Shown piece by piece: positions 42,292 to 50,721 of a DNA stretch of 64,000 bases. Within the stretch, counting starts at the first letter, position 1. Each line of letters starts with the position of its first letter. Both the position numbers and the translations under genes were made by a program. Origin of the DNA: Barnesiella merdipullorum (GTDB lineage: Bacteria > Bacteroidota > Bacteroidia > Bacteroidales > Barnesiellaceae); contig DXBT01000030.1 of the NCBI GenBank assembly GCA_019116365.1, positions 14,728 to 78,727 on the forward strand, written 5' to 3'. The notes under the pieces are model-generated. The model saw nothing but the letters and a program-made list of their open reading frames with translations, was not told the origin of the DNA and ran no database searches.

Positions 42292-43596
42292 ATGGCATCG
42301 TTTATTATTGAAGGCGGGCATCGCCTGAATGGAGAGTTGATACCGCAAGGCGCTAAGAATGAGGCATTGGAAGTACTTTGTGCTACGTTGCTCACCCCCG
42401 AAGAGGTGAAGATATACAATATCCCCGATATTCTCGATGTGAACAACCTCATCCAGTTGCTGCGCGACTTGGGCGTAACGGTCGAGCGCATCGGGTTGAA
42501 TGCATACAGTTTCAAGGCCGATAAAATCAATCTCGACTATCTCGACAGCGAGGAGTTTCTGCAAAAGGGAGCCGCCCTGCGGGGGTCGGTAATGATTATC
42601 GGGCCGCTCATTGCCCGCTTCGGATATGCCGTGCTGCCCAAGCCGGGTGGCGACAAGATAGGACGTCGCCGTTTGGACACCCACTTCCTGGGCATCCAGA
42701 AGCTGGGTGCCTCGTTTACCTATTGCCCCACGGCTCAACGCTATGAAATCAAGGCCGACAAACTCACCGGCAGCTACATGCTGCTCGACGAGGCGTCGGT
42801 TACCGGTACTGCCAATATCCTCATGGCCGCCGTTCTGGCCGAAGGCGACACGACCATCTACAACGCCGCCTGCGAACCCTACCTGCAACAACTCTCGAAG
42901 ATGCTGAACCGCATGGGAGCCCGCATCGAAGGTATCGGCTCCAACCTGCTCACCATCCACGGTGTATCGTCGCTCAAGGGGTGTGAGCACACCGTTCTCC
43001 CCGATATGATCGAGGTGGGCAGTTTCATCGGTATGGCTGCCATGACCCAATCGGATATCACCATCAAGAACGTGTCGTACAACGACCTGGGCATCATCCC
43101 CGACAGTTTCCGCCGGATGGGTATCACCGTCGAACAGAATGGCGACGACATACATATACCCGAGCACGAAAGCTACGAAATCGATACTTTTATCGATGGC
43201 TCGATCATGACCTTTGCCGATGCACCGTGGCCGGGACTCACCCCCGACCTCTTGAGTGTCTTCCTCGTGGTAGCCACCCAGGCCAAGGGCAGTGTACTCA
43301 TTCACCAGAAGATGTTTGAAAGCCGACTCTTCTTCGTCGATAAACTCATCGACATGGGAGCTCAAATTATCTTGTGCGACCCGCATCGTGCTGCCGTTAT
43401 CGGTCAGGCACGCGCCCACAAGCTGAGGGCGGCCAACATGGTGTCGCCCGATATTCGGGCCGGTATCGCCCTGCTCATCGCGGCCATGAGTGCCGAGGGT
43501 ACGAGCCGCATCCACAACATCGACCAGATAGACCGGGGCTACCAGGATATCGACAAGCGTCTCAATGCCATAGGCGCCCGCATCACCCGGTTGTAA
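42292..43596 (+). CDS. murA: UDP-N-acetylglucosamine 1-carboxyvinyltransferase (MurA), Asp-type active site
   Basis: 434 residues from the ATG at 42292 (MASFIIEGGHRLNGEL; an upstream extension in frame overlaps DUF4290 and the terminator). Catalyses the first committed step of peptidoglycan synthesis, adding enolpyruvate from PEP to UDP-GlcNAc. Conserved K22-N23 (AKNEALEVL) is present. The loop that normally carries the fosfomycin-reactive Cys (PGGC.IG.RPVD) reads PKPGGDKIGRRRLD, with Asp121 in that place, as in other naturally fosfomycin-insensitive MurA enzymes. Followed 15 bases later by rimM. Confidence 0.96.
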   Translation: MASFIIEGGHRLNGELIPQGAKNEALEVLCATLLTPEEVKIYNIPDILDVNNLIQLLRDLGVTVERIGLNAYSFKADKINLDYLDSEEFLQKGAALRGSVMIIGPLIARFGYAVLPKPGGDKIGRRRLDTHFLGIQKLGASFTYCPTAQRYEIKADKLTGSYMLLDEASVTGTANILMAAVLAEGDTTIYNAACEPYLQQLSKMLNRMGARIEGIGSNLLTIHGVSSLKGCEHTVLPDMIEVGSFIGMAAMTQSDITIKNVSYNDLGIIPDSFRRMGITVEQNGDDIHIPEHESYEIDTFIDGSIMTFADAPWPGLTPDLLSVFLVVATQAKGSVLIHQKMFESRLFFVDKLIDMGAQIILCDPHRAAVIGQARAHKLRAANMVSPDIRAGIALLIAAMSAEGTSRIHNIDQIDRGYQDIDKRLNAIGARITRL

Positions 43597-43611
43597 ACCA
43601 AGAAGACGATA

Positions 43612-44130
43612 ATGATTGAACGTGAAGATTTGATAAAGATTGGGCGGTTCAACAAGCCGCACGGGGTGAAGGGCGAGTTGTCCTTCACCTTTACCGACGA
43701 CGTGTTCGACCGCACCGACTGTCCCTATATCGTGTGCGAAATCGACGGCATCTTCGTCCCTTTTTTCATCGAGGAGTACCGTTTCAAGAGCGATACCACG
43801 GCTCTGATGAAGCTCGAGGATGTCGATACCGAGGACGAAGCCCGGGAGTTTTCGCTGCTCGACGTCTATTTCCCCAAGTCCTATTACGATACCGAGGTCG
43901 AGGAGGAGGCTCCGAGCGACTACTTCATCGGGTTTACCGTGATTGACGGTGAGCGGGGCGAGTTGGGCAAAATCGTAGCCGTCGATGATACGACCGAGAA
44001 CGTACTTTTCGAAATCGATCACGACGGGCGGGAGTTGCTCGTGCCGGCTGTCGATGAGTTTGTAAGCGATATCGACGAGGAGAACCGCCGGCTCTACATG
44101 AATATCCCCGAGGGACTGCTGACGCTGTAA
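43612..44130 (+). CDS. rimM: Ribosome maturation factor RimM
   Basis: 172 residues. Family start LIKIGRFNKPHGVKGEL, PRC-barrel C-terminal half (YFIGFTVIDGERGELGKIVAV, ending LLVPAVDEFVSDID). Binds the 30S head via S19 and helps 16S rRNA processing. Adjacent to murA in the same direction. Confidence 0.95.
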   Translation: MIEREDLIKIGRFNKPHGVKGELSFTFTDDVFDRTDCPYIVCEIDGIFVPFFIEEYRFKSDTTALMKLEDVDTEDEAREFSLLDVYFPKSYYDTEVEEEAPSDYFIGFTVIDGERGELGKIVAVDDTTENVLFEIDHDGRELLVPAVDEFVSDIDEENRRLYMNIPEGLLTL

Positions 44131-44146
44131 TCTAAAGACATAAAAT

Positions 44147-44788
44147 ATGAAACGAGTTTTGTTTATTTTTCTGGCTGTGTGGTTCATCTTCACGGTCGTT
44201 GTATTCGTGATGTTCTTCTCGACCACCCAAGCAGATTCCAAGGGTAGTGGCGACGGAATGCCCGTGCTCGAGGCCATCGAAACCCGGGCCAGTGTGCGGG
44301 CCTATACCGACCAGGCCGTAGAACCCGAGAAAATCGAGCAGATTTTGCGCGCCGGCATGGCGGCTCCTACGGCTCGCAACCAACAACCGTGGGCCTTTGT
44401 GGTTATCGACGACAAGGCGTTGATGACCCAGTTGGCCGACTCGCTGCCCAATGCCAAAATGCTGGCATCGGCGCCGGTAGCCATCGTGGTGTGCGGCGAC
44501 TTGAGCAAGGCCATCGAGGGAGAGGGGGCTACCTACTGGATACAGGATGCCTCGGCTGCTACCGAGAATATTCTGCTGGCGGCTCACGGTTTGGGCCTGG
44601 GTGCCGTATGGACGGGAGCCTATCCCGTGATGAGTCGGGTGAAAGTCATTCGCGAGGTACTCGGTTTGCCGTCGCAGATTATCCCGCTCAACGTCATTCC
44701 CATGGGATATCCCCAGGGCGAGACGGCACCGAAGGATAAGTGGAAACGCGAGAACGTGCATCTCAACAATTGGGCTACGGCCTATTGA
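44147..44788 (+). CDS. Membrane-anchored nitroreductase-family protein
   Basis: 213 residues. A hydrophobic N-terminal segment (about 4-26: FIFLAVWFIFTVVVFVMFF) precedes a nitroreductase domain (about 40-205): ETRASVRAYTDQ, APTARNQQPWAFVVI, DASAATENILLAAHGLGLGAVW and VIPMGYPQG are the FMN-binding blocks. Family members reduce nitro compounds, quinones or flavins with NAD(P)H; an export or anchor segment is unusual since the cofactors are cytosolic. Last gene before a shared terminator. Confidence 0.87.
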   Translation: MKRVLFIFLAVWFIFTVVVFVMFFSTTQADSKGSGDGMPVLEAIETRASVRAYTDQAVEPEKIEQILRAGMAAPTARNQQPWAFVVIDDKALMTQLADSLPNAKMLASAPVAIVVCGDLSKAIEGEGATYWIQDASAATENILLAAHGLGLGAVWTGAYPVMSRVKVIREVLGLPSQIIPLNVIPMGYPQGETAPKDKWKRENVHLNNWATAY

Positions 44789-44808
44789 TGAGGCTGCGTT
44801 GCGAGGTA

Positions 44809-44851
44809 TAAAAAAGCGAATCACTCAGGGTTGGGTGATTCGCTTTTTTAT
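44809..44851. terminator. Bidirectional terminator between the nitroreductase gene and thiF
   Basis: AAAAAAGCGAATCAC / GTGATTCGCTTTTTT: a 15-bp stem with A and T tracts built in on both sides, between convergent genes. Confidence 0.93.
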
Positions 44852-44880
44852 AGGTTCGGTATGCGGTACAGGTTTCGGAA

Positions 44881-45570
44881 TCAGATCTCGATAATCTCGT
44901 TTCGCAGCGACAGCATGTCGAGCAGATAGAGTTTGCCGCTCAATACCTGGCCACAACCTGTGATTATCTTGATGGCTTCGCAGGCCTGGAGGGTACCGAC
45001 AACACCGGGTATCGACCCGACGACTCCGCCAGGCTGTGGTTGAGGCATCACCTTGGGGCGCGGGTAGAGGTCGCTGTACCGGGGGCCTCCCCGATAGTTG
45101 AATACCGACACCTGCCCCTCGAAGGCAGCGATGGAGCCATAGATATAGGGCTTGCCCTGGCGGGCGCACTCCTCGTCGATGAGGTAACGTGTGGCTGCAT
45201 TGTCGCAGCCGTCGATGACCAGGTCGTAGCCCGATACGAGCTCCTCTATATTATCGGCCGTGAGCCGGGTAGGGTAGGTCTCGATGTGGGTCATACTGTT
45301 CAGTGCCGTCAGTCGCCGGCGGGCACACTCGACCTTGGGTTGCCCCACCTCGGCCTCGGTGTAGAGCACCTGCCGTTGCAGGTTGCTCACCGACACCACA
45401 TCGTCATCGACCAGTCCCAGGCAACCCACACCGGCCGCTGTCAGATAGAGGGCGACGGGCGAACCCAGTCCGCCCACACCCACAATCAGCACCCGGGCCT
45501 TGAGCAGGAGTTCCTGTCCTGCCTCCCCGATTTCGGGGAGCATCGTCTGTCTGCTGTACCGCTCGTTCAT
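44881..45570 (-). CDS. thiF: Sulfur-carrier adenylyltransferase, ThiF/MoeB/HesA family
   Basis: 229 residues. Rossmann ATP site VLIVGVGGLGSPVALYL and DDDVVSVSNLQRQVLY, catalytic Asp in VIDGCDNAATR. It should adenylate the C-terminal Gly of ThiS for sulfur transfer into the thiazole ring. Compared with E. coli ThiF it is shorter and lacks the zinc CxxC pairs (here PRYSDLYP; no CPVC end) and the active Cys before AGVVG (here QPQPGGVVG). Last gene of the thiamine operon; its ATG abuts the thiH stop. Confidence 0.88.
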   Translation of the reverse strand: MNERYSRQTMLPEIGEAGQELLLKARVLIVGVGGLGSPVALYLTAAGVGCLGLVDDDVVSVSNLQRQVLYTEAEVGQPKVECARRRLTALNSMTHIETYPTRLTADNIEELVSGYDLVIDGCDNAATRYLIDEECARQGKPYIYGSIAAFEGQVSVFNYRGGPRYSDLYPRPKVMPQPQPGGVVGSIPGVVGTLQACEAIKIITGCGQVLSGKLYLLDMLSLRNEIIEI

Positions 45571-46679
45571 CAGTCAAAGATTTTGTCCCAGTCTTTCCAC
45601 ACGACTTCATAGCCCATGGCCTTTACGGCCTGCTCGACCTCGGCCGGGGTGCGTTCGTCGCTCACGGCAAACTGTTCCAGCGCCTGCGGATAGGTGGCAT
45701 AGCCTCCCGGGTCGGTCTTTGAGCCGGCACTTATCGAGGTAGCTCCCAGCGTGGCAATGTGGTTGCGGAAGTTGGGATTCTCGCGGGTCGATACCGAAAT
45801 GTCCACGTCGTGGTCGAAGATGCGGAAGGCAAAAATCAGTTGGGCTAGCTCCCGGTCGCTCATCACCACGTTGGGTTGGAAGTGACCCTCCGACGGCCGC
45901 ATGCGGGGGAAGTTGACGCTGTATTTCGTCTGCCAGTAGTGCTTGCGCAGGTATTGCAGGTGGATGGCCATCATGGTCACGTCGGTGCGCCAGGGCTCCA
46001 GCCCGATGAGCACGCCCATGCCTATCTTGTGCACGCCGGCCTGACCCATACGGTCGAAGCCGTTGAGCCGCCACTCGAAGATCGATTTCATCCCCTTGGG
46101 GTGATAGATCTTGTAGCGGTCTTTGTGATAGGTCTCCTGGAAGCATACCACGCCGTTGAGGCCCGACTTGGTGAGCCGGTAGTAGTCTTCGCTCTTGAGC
46201 GGCATCACCTCGATCGAGAGGTTCGAGAAGTAGGGCCGTGCTATTTGCAGTGCCCGTTCCAGGTAGTCCACGCCGGCATCGCGGGGATTTTCGCCGGTGA
46301 CAATGAGCAGGTTCTCAAAGGGACCCAGCTTGCGTATGGCACGGCACTCGTTTTCGATCTCCTCTTCGGTGAGGATGATACGGGCTATGGGATTGTTGTG
46401 GTTGAATCCGCAATAGACGCAAAAGTTGTTGCACGAGTTGGTGATATAAAGCGGTACATACATCTGTATCGTTTTACCGAAACGCTCCTGGGTGTAACGC
46501 CGGCTCAGGGTGGCCATGTGCTCCAGATAGGGAGCCGCAGCCGGCGAAACAAGAGCCATGAAGTCGTCGATGGTCAAGTGTTCCTTGCCCAGGGCAATCT
46601 CCACGTCGCGGCTCTGTTTCGAGTTGATGCAGGCGGTTATGTCGTCCCAGGAATATTTTTCTAATTCTTCGGAAAACAT
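45570..46679 (-). CDS. thiH: 2-iminoacetate synthase ThiH
   Basis: 369 residues. Radical SAM cluster C83-x3-C87-x2-C90 (NSCNNFCVYCGF), then LIVTGENPRDAGVDYL and GVLIGLEPWRTD. Cleaves tyrosine to p-cresol and dehydroglycine, the anaerobic route to the thiazole precursor, which fits an oxygen-free lifestyle (no ThiO seen). Overlaps thiF by one base. Confidence 0.96.
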   Translation of the reverse strand: MFSEELEKYSWDDITACINSKQSRDVEIALGKEHLTIDDFMALVSPAAAPYLEHMATLSRRYTQERFGKTIQMYVPLYITNSCNNFCVYCGFNHNNPIARIILTEEEIENECRAIRKLGPFENLLIVTGENPRDAGVDYLERALQIARPYFSNLSIEVMPLKSEDYYRLTKSGLNGVVCFQETYHKDRYKIYHPKGMKSIFEWRLNGFDRMGQAGVHKIGMGVLIGLEPWRTDVTMMAIHLQYLRKHYWQTKYSVNFPRMRPSEGHFQPNVVMSDRELAQLIFAFRIFDHDVDISVSTRENPNFRNHIATLGATSISAGSKTDPGGYATYPQALEQFAVSDERTPAEVEQAVKAMGYEVVWKDWDKIFD

Positions 46680-46762
46680 TTTTCTTCTATTTCTCCTTTA
46701 ATTCGTTAATTGTTGGTTGGTTCAATAGTTCAATATTCTCGTTGGCCCTTGGGCCGCTGCGG

Positions 46763-48466
46763 TCACTCCTTTTCGATGCAGTTGGTGATGTCTTGCGACA
46801 ACCGCATGGCGCAGAAGTTGGGGCCGCACATGGTGCAATAGTTCCCGTCGTGGAACGAACCTTGTTTGTAGTACTCGAGGGCCCGGTCGGGGTCGAGTGC
46901 CAGGTTGAACTGGTCTTTCCAGCGGAACTCGTAGCGGGCCTTGCTCATGGCGTCGTCGCGCACCTGGGCGCCGGGGAATCCCTTGGCCAGGTCGGCGGCA
47001 TGGGCGGCAATCTTGTAGGCGATGACACCGTTGCGCACATCCTCGCGGTCGGGCAGACCCAGGTGTTCCTTGGGGGTAACGTAGCAAATCATGGCCGTGC
47101 CCAGCCAGGCAATCTGTGCGGCGCCGATGGCCGAGGTGATGTGGTCGTAACCCGGAGCAATATCGGTCGTCAACGGGCCCAGCGTGTAGAAGGGAGCTCC
47201 GTGGCAACTGCTCAACTGGCGGTCCATATTCTCTTTGATCTTGTGCATGGGAATATGGCCGGGACCCTCGATAATCACCTGCACGTCGTGAGCCCAGGCC
47301 TTCTCGGTGAGTTCGCCCAGTACATCGAGCTCGAGGAACTGCGAGCGGTCGTTGGCGTCGTGAATCGAGCCGGGACGCATGCCGTCGCCCAGTGAGATGG
47401 CTACATCGTATTGCTTGAGAATCTCGCAAATCTCGTCGAAGTGGGTGTAGAGGAAACTCTCCTGATTGTGGATGACGCACCACTTGGTCATGATTGAGCC
47501 GCCGCGCGACACGATACCGGTGAGACGCTCGCCCACCAGGTCGGCATGAGCCTTGAGCACGCCGGCATGAATGGTGAAATAGTCCACTCCCTGCTCGCAC
47601 TGCTCGATGAGCGTGTCGCGATAGATCTCCCAGGTGAGCTCCTCGACCTTGCCGTTCACCTTCTCGAGGGCCTGGTAAATGGGCACGGTACCCATGGGTA
47701 CGGGGCAGTTACGGATAATCCATTCGCGGGTCTCGTGAATGTGGTCGCCCGTCGAGAGGTCCATGAGGGTATCGCCGCCCCAGTGGCAGCTCCACACGGC
47801 TTTGTCCACCTCCTCTTCGATACCCGACGAGAGCGCCGAGTTACCGATGTTGGTATTGAGTTTCACCAGGAAGTTGCGGCCGATAATCATGGGCTCGGCC
47901 TCGGGGTGGTTGATATTGGCCGGGATGATGGCTCTGCCGGCAGCCACCTCCTGACGTACGAACTCGGGGGTGATGTAGCTCTCGATGCCCAGCTGCTCGT
48001 TCATCAGGTTTTCGCGTATGGCCACATACTCCATCTCGGCCGTGATGATGCCCTGTCGGGCGTAGTACATCTGGGTGATGGAGTGTCCCGGTTTAGCCTT
48101 GTAGGGGAGCGGCGTGTGCTTGAAACGAATCGAGTCGAGCGACGGGTCGTCGCGGCGGGCACGTCCATACTGCGAGGTGATGTCGTCGAGGCGCTCTACA
48201 TCGCCGCGGGCTATGATCCACGACTCGCGCAGGCGGGGAATACCCCGGTTGATATCCACTTCGACCGACGGGTCGGTGTAGGGGCCGCTGGTGTCATAGA
48301 CATATACCGGCGGGTTGGGGGTGTGTACCCGTTTCCCATTCTCGATGGTTACGGTATCGGTGAGGTTGATTTTGCGCATGCCCACCTGGATGGGAAAGAG
48401 TTTGCCCGATACATATACCTTCTCGGAACTGGGATAAGCGTCTTTGATGATTTTTTGTGTATCCAT
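46763..48466 (-). CDS. thiC: Phosphomethylpyrimidine synthase ThiC
   Basis: 567 residues. Fe-S radical enzyme that rearranges aminoimidazole ribotide to HMP phosphate. Seen: the C-terminal cluster motif CTMCGPNFC (C-x2-C-x4-C), EGPGHIPMHKIKENM, ALSSGIEEE-like NSALSSGIEEEVDKA and TSAIGAAQIAW. Separated from thiH by 83 bases without a visible promoter, so probably one transcript. Confidence 0.97.
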   Translation of the reverse strand: MDTQKIIKDAYPSSEKVYVSGKLFPIQVGMRKINLTDTVTIENGKRVHTPNPPVYVYDTSGPYTDPSVEVDINRGIPRLRESWIIARGDVERLDDITSQYGRARRDDPSLDSIRFKHTPLPYKAKPGHSITQMYYARQGIITAEMEYVAIRENLMNEQLGIESYITPEFVRQEVAAGRAIIPANINHPEAEPMIIGRNFLVKLNTNIGNSALSSGIEEEVDKAVWSCHWGGDTLMDLSTGDHIHETREWIIRNCPVPMGTVPIYQALEKVNGKVEELTWEIYRDTLIEQCEQGVDYFTIHAGVLKAHADLVGERLTGIVSRGGSIMTKWCVIHNQESFLYTHFDEICEILKQYDVAISLGDGMRPGSIHDANDRSQFLELDVLGELTEKAWAHDVQVIIEGPGHIPMHKIKENMDRQLSSCHGAPFYTLGPLTTDIAPGYDHITSAIGAAQIAWLGTAMICYVTPKEHLGLPDREDVRNGVIAYKIAAHAADLAKGFPGAQVRDDAMSKARYEFRWKDQFNLALDPDRALEYYKQGSFHDGNYCTMCGPNFCAMRLSQDITNCIEKE

Positions 48467-48489
48467 AAGTTTTTGTGGTTTCGGAGCGG

Positions 48490-49260
48490 TTAGTCAAGGA
48501 ATGAGGTCAACGGGCTGCTGGCCTGGGCAAAACTGTATTGGGCACCCAGTCCGGCCACATAGGCCCGGCGGCCGGCTTCGACGGCTTGTTTGAAGGCGAT
48601 GGCCATCTCCACGGGGTTGCCGGCTACGGCGATGGCCGTGTTCACCAGTACGGCGTCGGCTCCCAGCTCCATGGCTTTGGCGGCATGCGACGGAGCCCCG
48701 ATGCCGGCATCGACTACCACGGGCACGTTGCTCTGTTCGATGATGATTTGCAGGAAGTCACGCGTGCGCAACCCCTTGTTCGTACCGATGGGAGCCCCCA
48801 GCGGCATCACGGTGGCGGCACCAGCCTCTTCGAGCCGCTTGCACAGCACGGGGTCGGCCTGGATGTAGGGCAGTACCACAAACCCCATCTTGGCCAGCTG
48901 CTCGGTAGCTTTCAAGGTCTCTACAGGGTCGGGCAGGAGGTATTTGGGGTCGGGGTGGATTTCGAGTTTGATGAAGTCGGTCCCGAAACACTCGCGCGAG
49001 AACTGTGCGGCGAGTACGGCCTCCTCGGCATTTCGCACGCCCGACGTGTTGGGCAGGAACTGCACCTTGCTGCGGTCGATGTGAGTGAGCATATCGTCGG
49101 TCGCCTCGTGGGTCATGTTGATACGTTTCATGGCTACGGTAATCATTTCCGATCCCGAAGCCTCGATGGCTTTTTCCATCAATTCGTTCGAGCTGAATTT
49201 GCCGGTTCCGACAAACAGCCGGGAGGAGAATTCGCGTCCTCCAATTACTAATTTCTTCAT
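48490..49260 (-). CDS. thiG: Thiazole synthase ThiG
   Basis: 256 residues from the ATG at 49260 (MKKLVIGGREFSSRLFVGTGKFSS is the conserved start in that order). TIM-barrel with the Schiff-base Lys region in DFIKLEIHPD and phosphate loop VVDAGIGAPSHAAKAMELG. Condenses DXP, dehydroglycine and ThiS thiocarboxylate into the thiazole phosphate. Start overlaps the thiE stop by four bases (ATGA). Confidence 0.96.
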   Translation of the reverse strand: MKKLVIGGREFSSRLFVGTGKFSSNELMEKAIEASGSEMITVAMKRINMTHEATDDMLTHIDRSKVQFLPNTSGVRNAEEAVLAAQFSRECFGTDFIKLEIHPDPKYLLPDPVETLKATEQLAKMGFVVLPYIQADPVLCKRLEEAGAATVMPLGAPIGTNKGLRTRDFLQIIIEQSNVPVVVDAGIGAPSHAAKAMELGADAVLVNTAIAVAGNPVEMAIAFKQAVEAGRRAYVAGLGAQYSFAQASSPLTSFLD

Positions 49261-49886
49261 GCTTTGCGATATTGGTTTAGAATGTCTATAATCTTTCGGG
49301 TTTCGGCTTCGGGGTCTTCGGCCTGCAGGATGGTCCCCGACAGGGCGATGCCCGAAACCCCGGTCTCCATGATGGACGGGATGTCGTCGGCTGTAATCCC
49401 GCCAATGGCAACCACGGGAATCTTCAGCTTGTTTTCGCGGCATTGCTGCATGATGCGGGCGTAACCCTCGAGCCCGAGTATGGGGCTCAGGTTCTTTTTG
49501 GTTTCGGTATATCGAAACGGACCCAGTCCCACATAGTCGGCATCCTGGCGTACCAGGTTTTGAATGTCGTCGAAGGTGTTGGCCGTGCCGCCGATGATGT
49601 ATTTCTCGCCGATGAGCAGGCGGGCTTCCGAGACGGGCATGTCGAGTTTGCCCAGGTGCACACCGTCCACGTCGAGGTCGGCGGCCAGTTGGGGATAGTC
49701 GTCGAGAACGAGTATTGCCTCATGCTCCTTGCAGAGGGGGATAAGTTGCCGGGCCGTCTTCTCGACCTCGTCGAGGGGTGCCTCTTTCATGCGCAACTGT
49801 ATCCATTTGCAGCCTCCGTTGAGGGCAGCGACAGCGCCTTCGACAATGCCGAAGCGCAGGGTCTGGTGGGTAATGAACTGTAACAT
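49257..49886 (-). CDS. thiE: Thiamine-phosphate synthase ThiE
   Basis: 209 residues. Joins HMP-PP and thiazole phosphate. Motifs: GCKWIQLRMKEA, DGVHLGKLDMP, YVGLGPFRYTETK and VAIGGITADDI. Twelve bases separate it from the second ThiE-like gene upstream; overlaps thiG. Confidence 0.95.
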   Translation of the reverse strand: MLQFITHQTLRFGIVEGAVAALNGGCKWIQLRMKEAPLDEVEKTARQLIPLCKEHEAILVLDDYPQLAADLDVDGVHLGKLDMPVSEARLLIGEKYIIGGTANTFDDIQNLVRQDADYVGLGPFRYTETKKNLSPILGLEGYARIMQQCRENKLKIPVVAIGGITADDIPSIMETGVSGIALSGTILQAEDPEAETRKIIDILNQYRKA

Positions 49887-49898
49887 ATCGTTGAGGTG

Positions 49899-50489
49899 TT
49901 AAACGTTTCGTATTTGGTTGAGTCGGGCAACCACACCCTCGGGGGTGGGGTCTTGCCACAGGTAGCCCAGCAGGGCTATGCCGCCGAAGTGCCACGCTCG
50001 CACCTGAGCCATCCGCTCGGGGGTGATGCCGCCCAGGGCAATGACCCGCTCGCCAATGGTTCCCTGCTTGGCGGCAGCCGTCAACTCGTCGGGCGTGAAG
50101 CCCGAGTGGTATCCTGTCTTCGAGATGCTGTCGAAGACAGGGCTTAGGAATTGATAGGCATACCCTTCGCCTTGAGTCAGCTCGTCGATAGCGTGACACG
50201 AGCGCGACAGGGCCGGCGCATAGTCTGCCGTAGCAGCTGGTGGCACGGGGTTGCGGCGATTGAGGTGTACCCCGGCGAGCCGATATTCGGTAGCCAGTTC
50301 GAAGTGGTCGTGCAGTACGATGCGGCCGTAGCAACGGTCGGGTATCGTGCGCAGCAGTTGCTCCACCTCGTGGCGCGAAGCCCCGGGCTTGCGCAGGTGC
50401 AATCGGTCCAGTCCGTTGTCAAGCAGAACGGCAATGAGCATCCCCTCGTCGGGTAACCGGTGTTCGGTAGTAATGCCTATGTATTTCAT
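49899..50489 (-). CDS. Second ThiE-like protein (TenI-type thiazole tautomerase or thiamine-phosphate synthase)
   Basis: 196 residues from the ATG at 50489 (MKYIGITTEHR), or 204 if the ATG directly after the thiS stop (50513) is used. ThiE/TenI barrel: LHLRKPG, GVHLNRR, YQFLSPVFDSISKTGY and VIALGGITPERM. It lacks the KWIQLR-type start of ThiE and is shorter, which fits TenI, the thiazole tautomerase that often accompanies thiE in Bacteroides thiamine operons. Confidence 0.82.
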   Translation of the reverse strand: MKYIGITTEHRLPDEGMLIAVLLDNGLDRLHLRKPGASRHEVEQLLRTIPDRCYGRIVLHDHFELATEYRLAGVHLNRRNPVPPAATADYAPALSRSCHAIDELTQGEGYAYQFLSPVFDSISKTGYHSGFTPDELTAAAKQGTIGERVIALGGITPERMAQVRAWHFGGIALLGYLWQDPTPEGVVARLNQIRNV

Positions 50490-50513
50490 TGCAGGTGGTT
50501 GTGAGGTTGGCAT

Positions 50514-50714
50514 CTATCCGCCGAAGGTGGCGCGAATGAGGGTTATCTTGTCGCCGTCGGTCAGTGTGCGGTTGCTCCATTCACTCTTGGGTACCAGTTT
50601 GTTGTCGATGGCGATGGCGGTACCCTCGGCCGCGATTTGTTGCAGGTCGAGCAACTCTTTTACGGAGGTTCCTTCGGGAACCTCGGTTTCGTTTTGGTTG
50701 ATATAAACTTTCAT
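50514..50714 (-). CDS. thiS: Sulfur carrier protein ThiS
   Basis: 66 residues, beta-grasp, ending in the required Gly-Gly (ATFGG). VNINQNETEVPEG-like start as VYINQNETEVPEGTSVKEL and AIAIDNKLVPKSEW are typical. ThiF adenylates its C-terminus to carry sulfur to ThiG. Seven bases after thiD. Confidence 0.95.
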   Translation of the reverse strand: MKVYINQNETEVPEGTSVKELLDLQQIAAEGTAIAIDNKLVPKSEWSNRTLTDGDKITLIRATFGG

Positions 50715-50721
50715 CGTTGTA

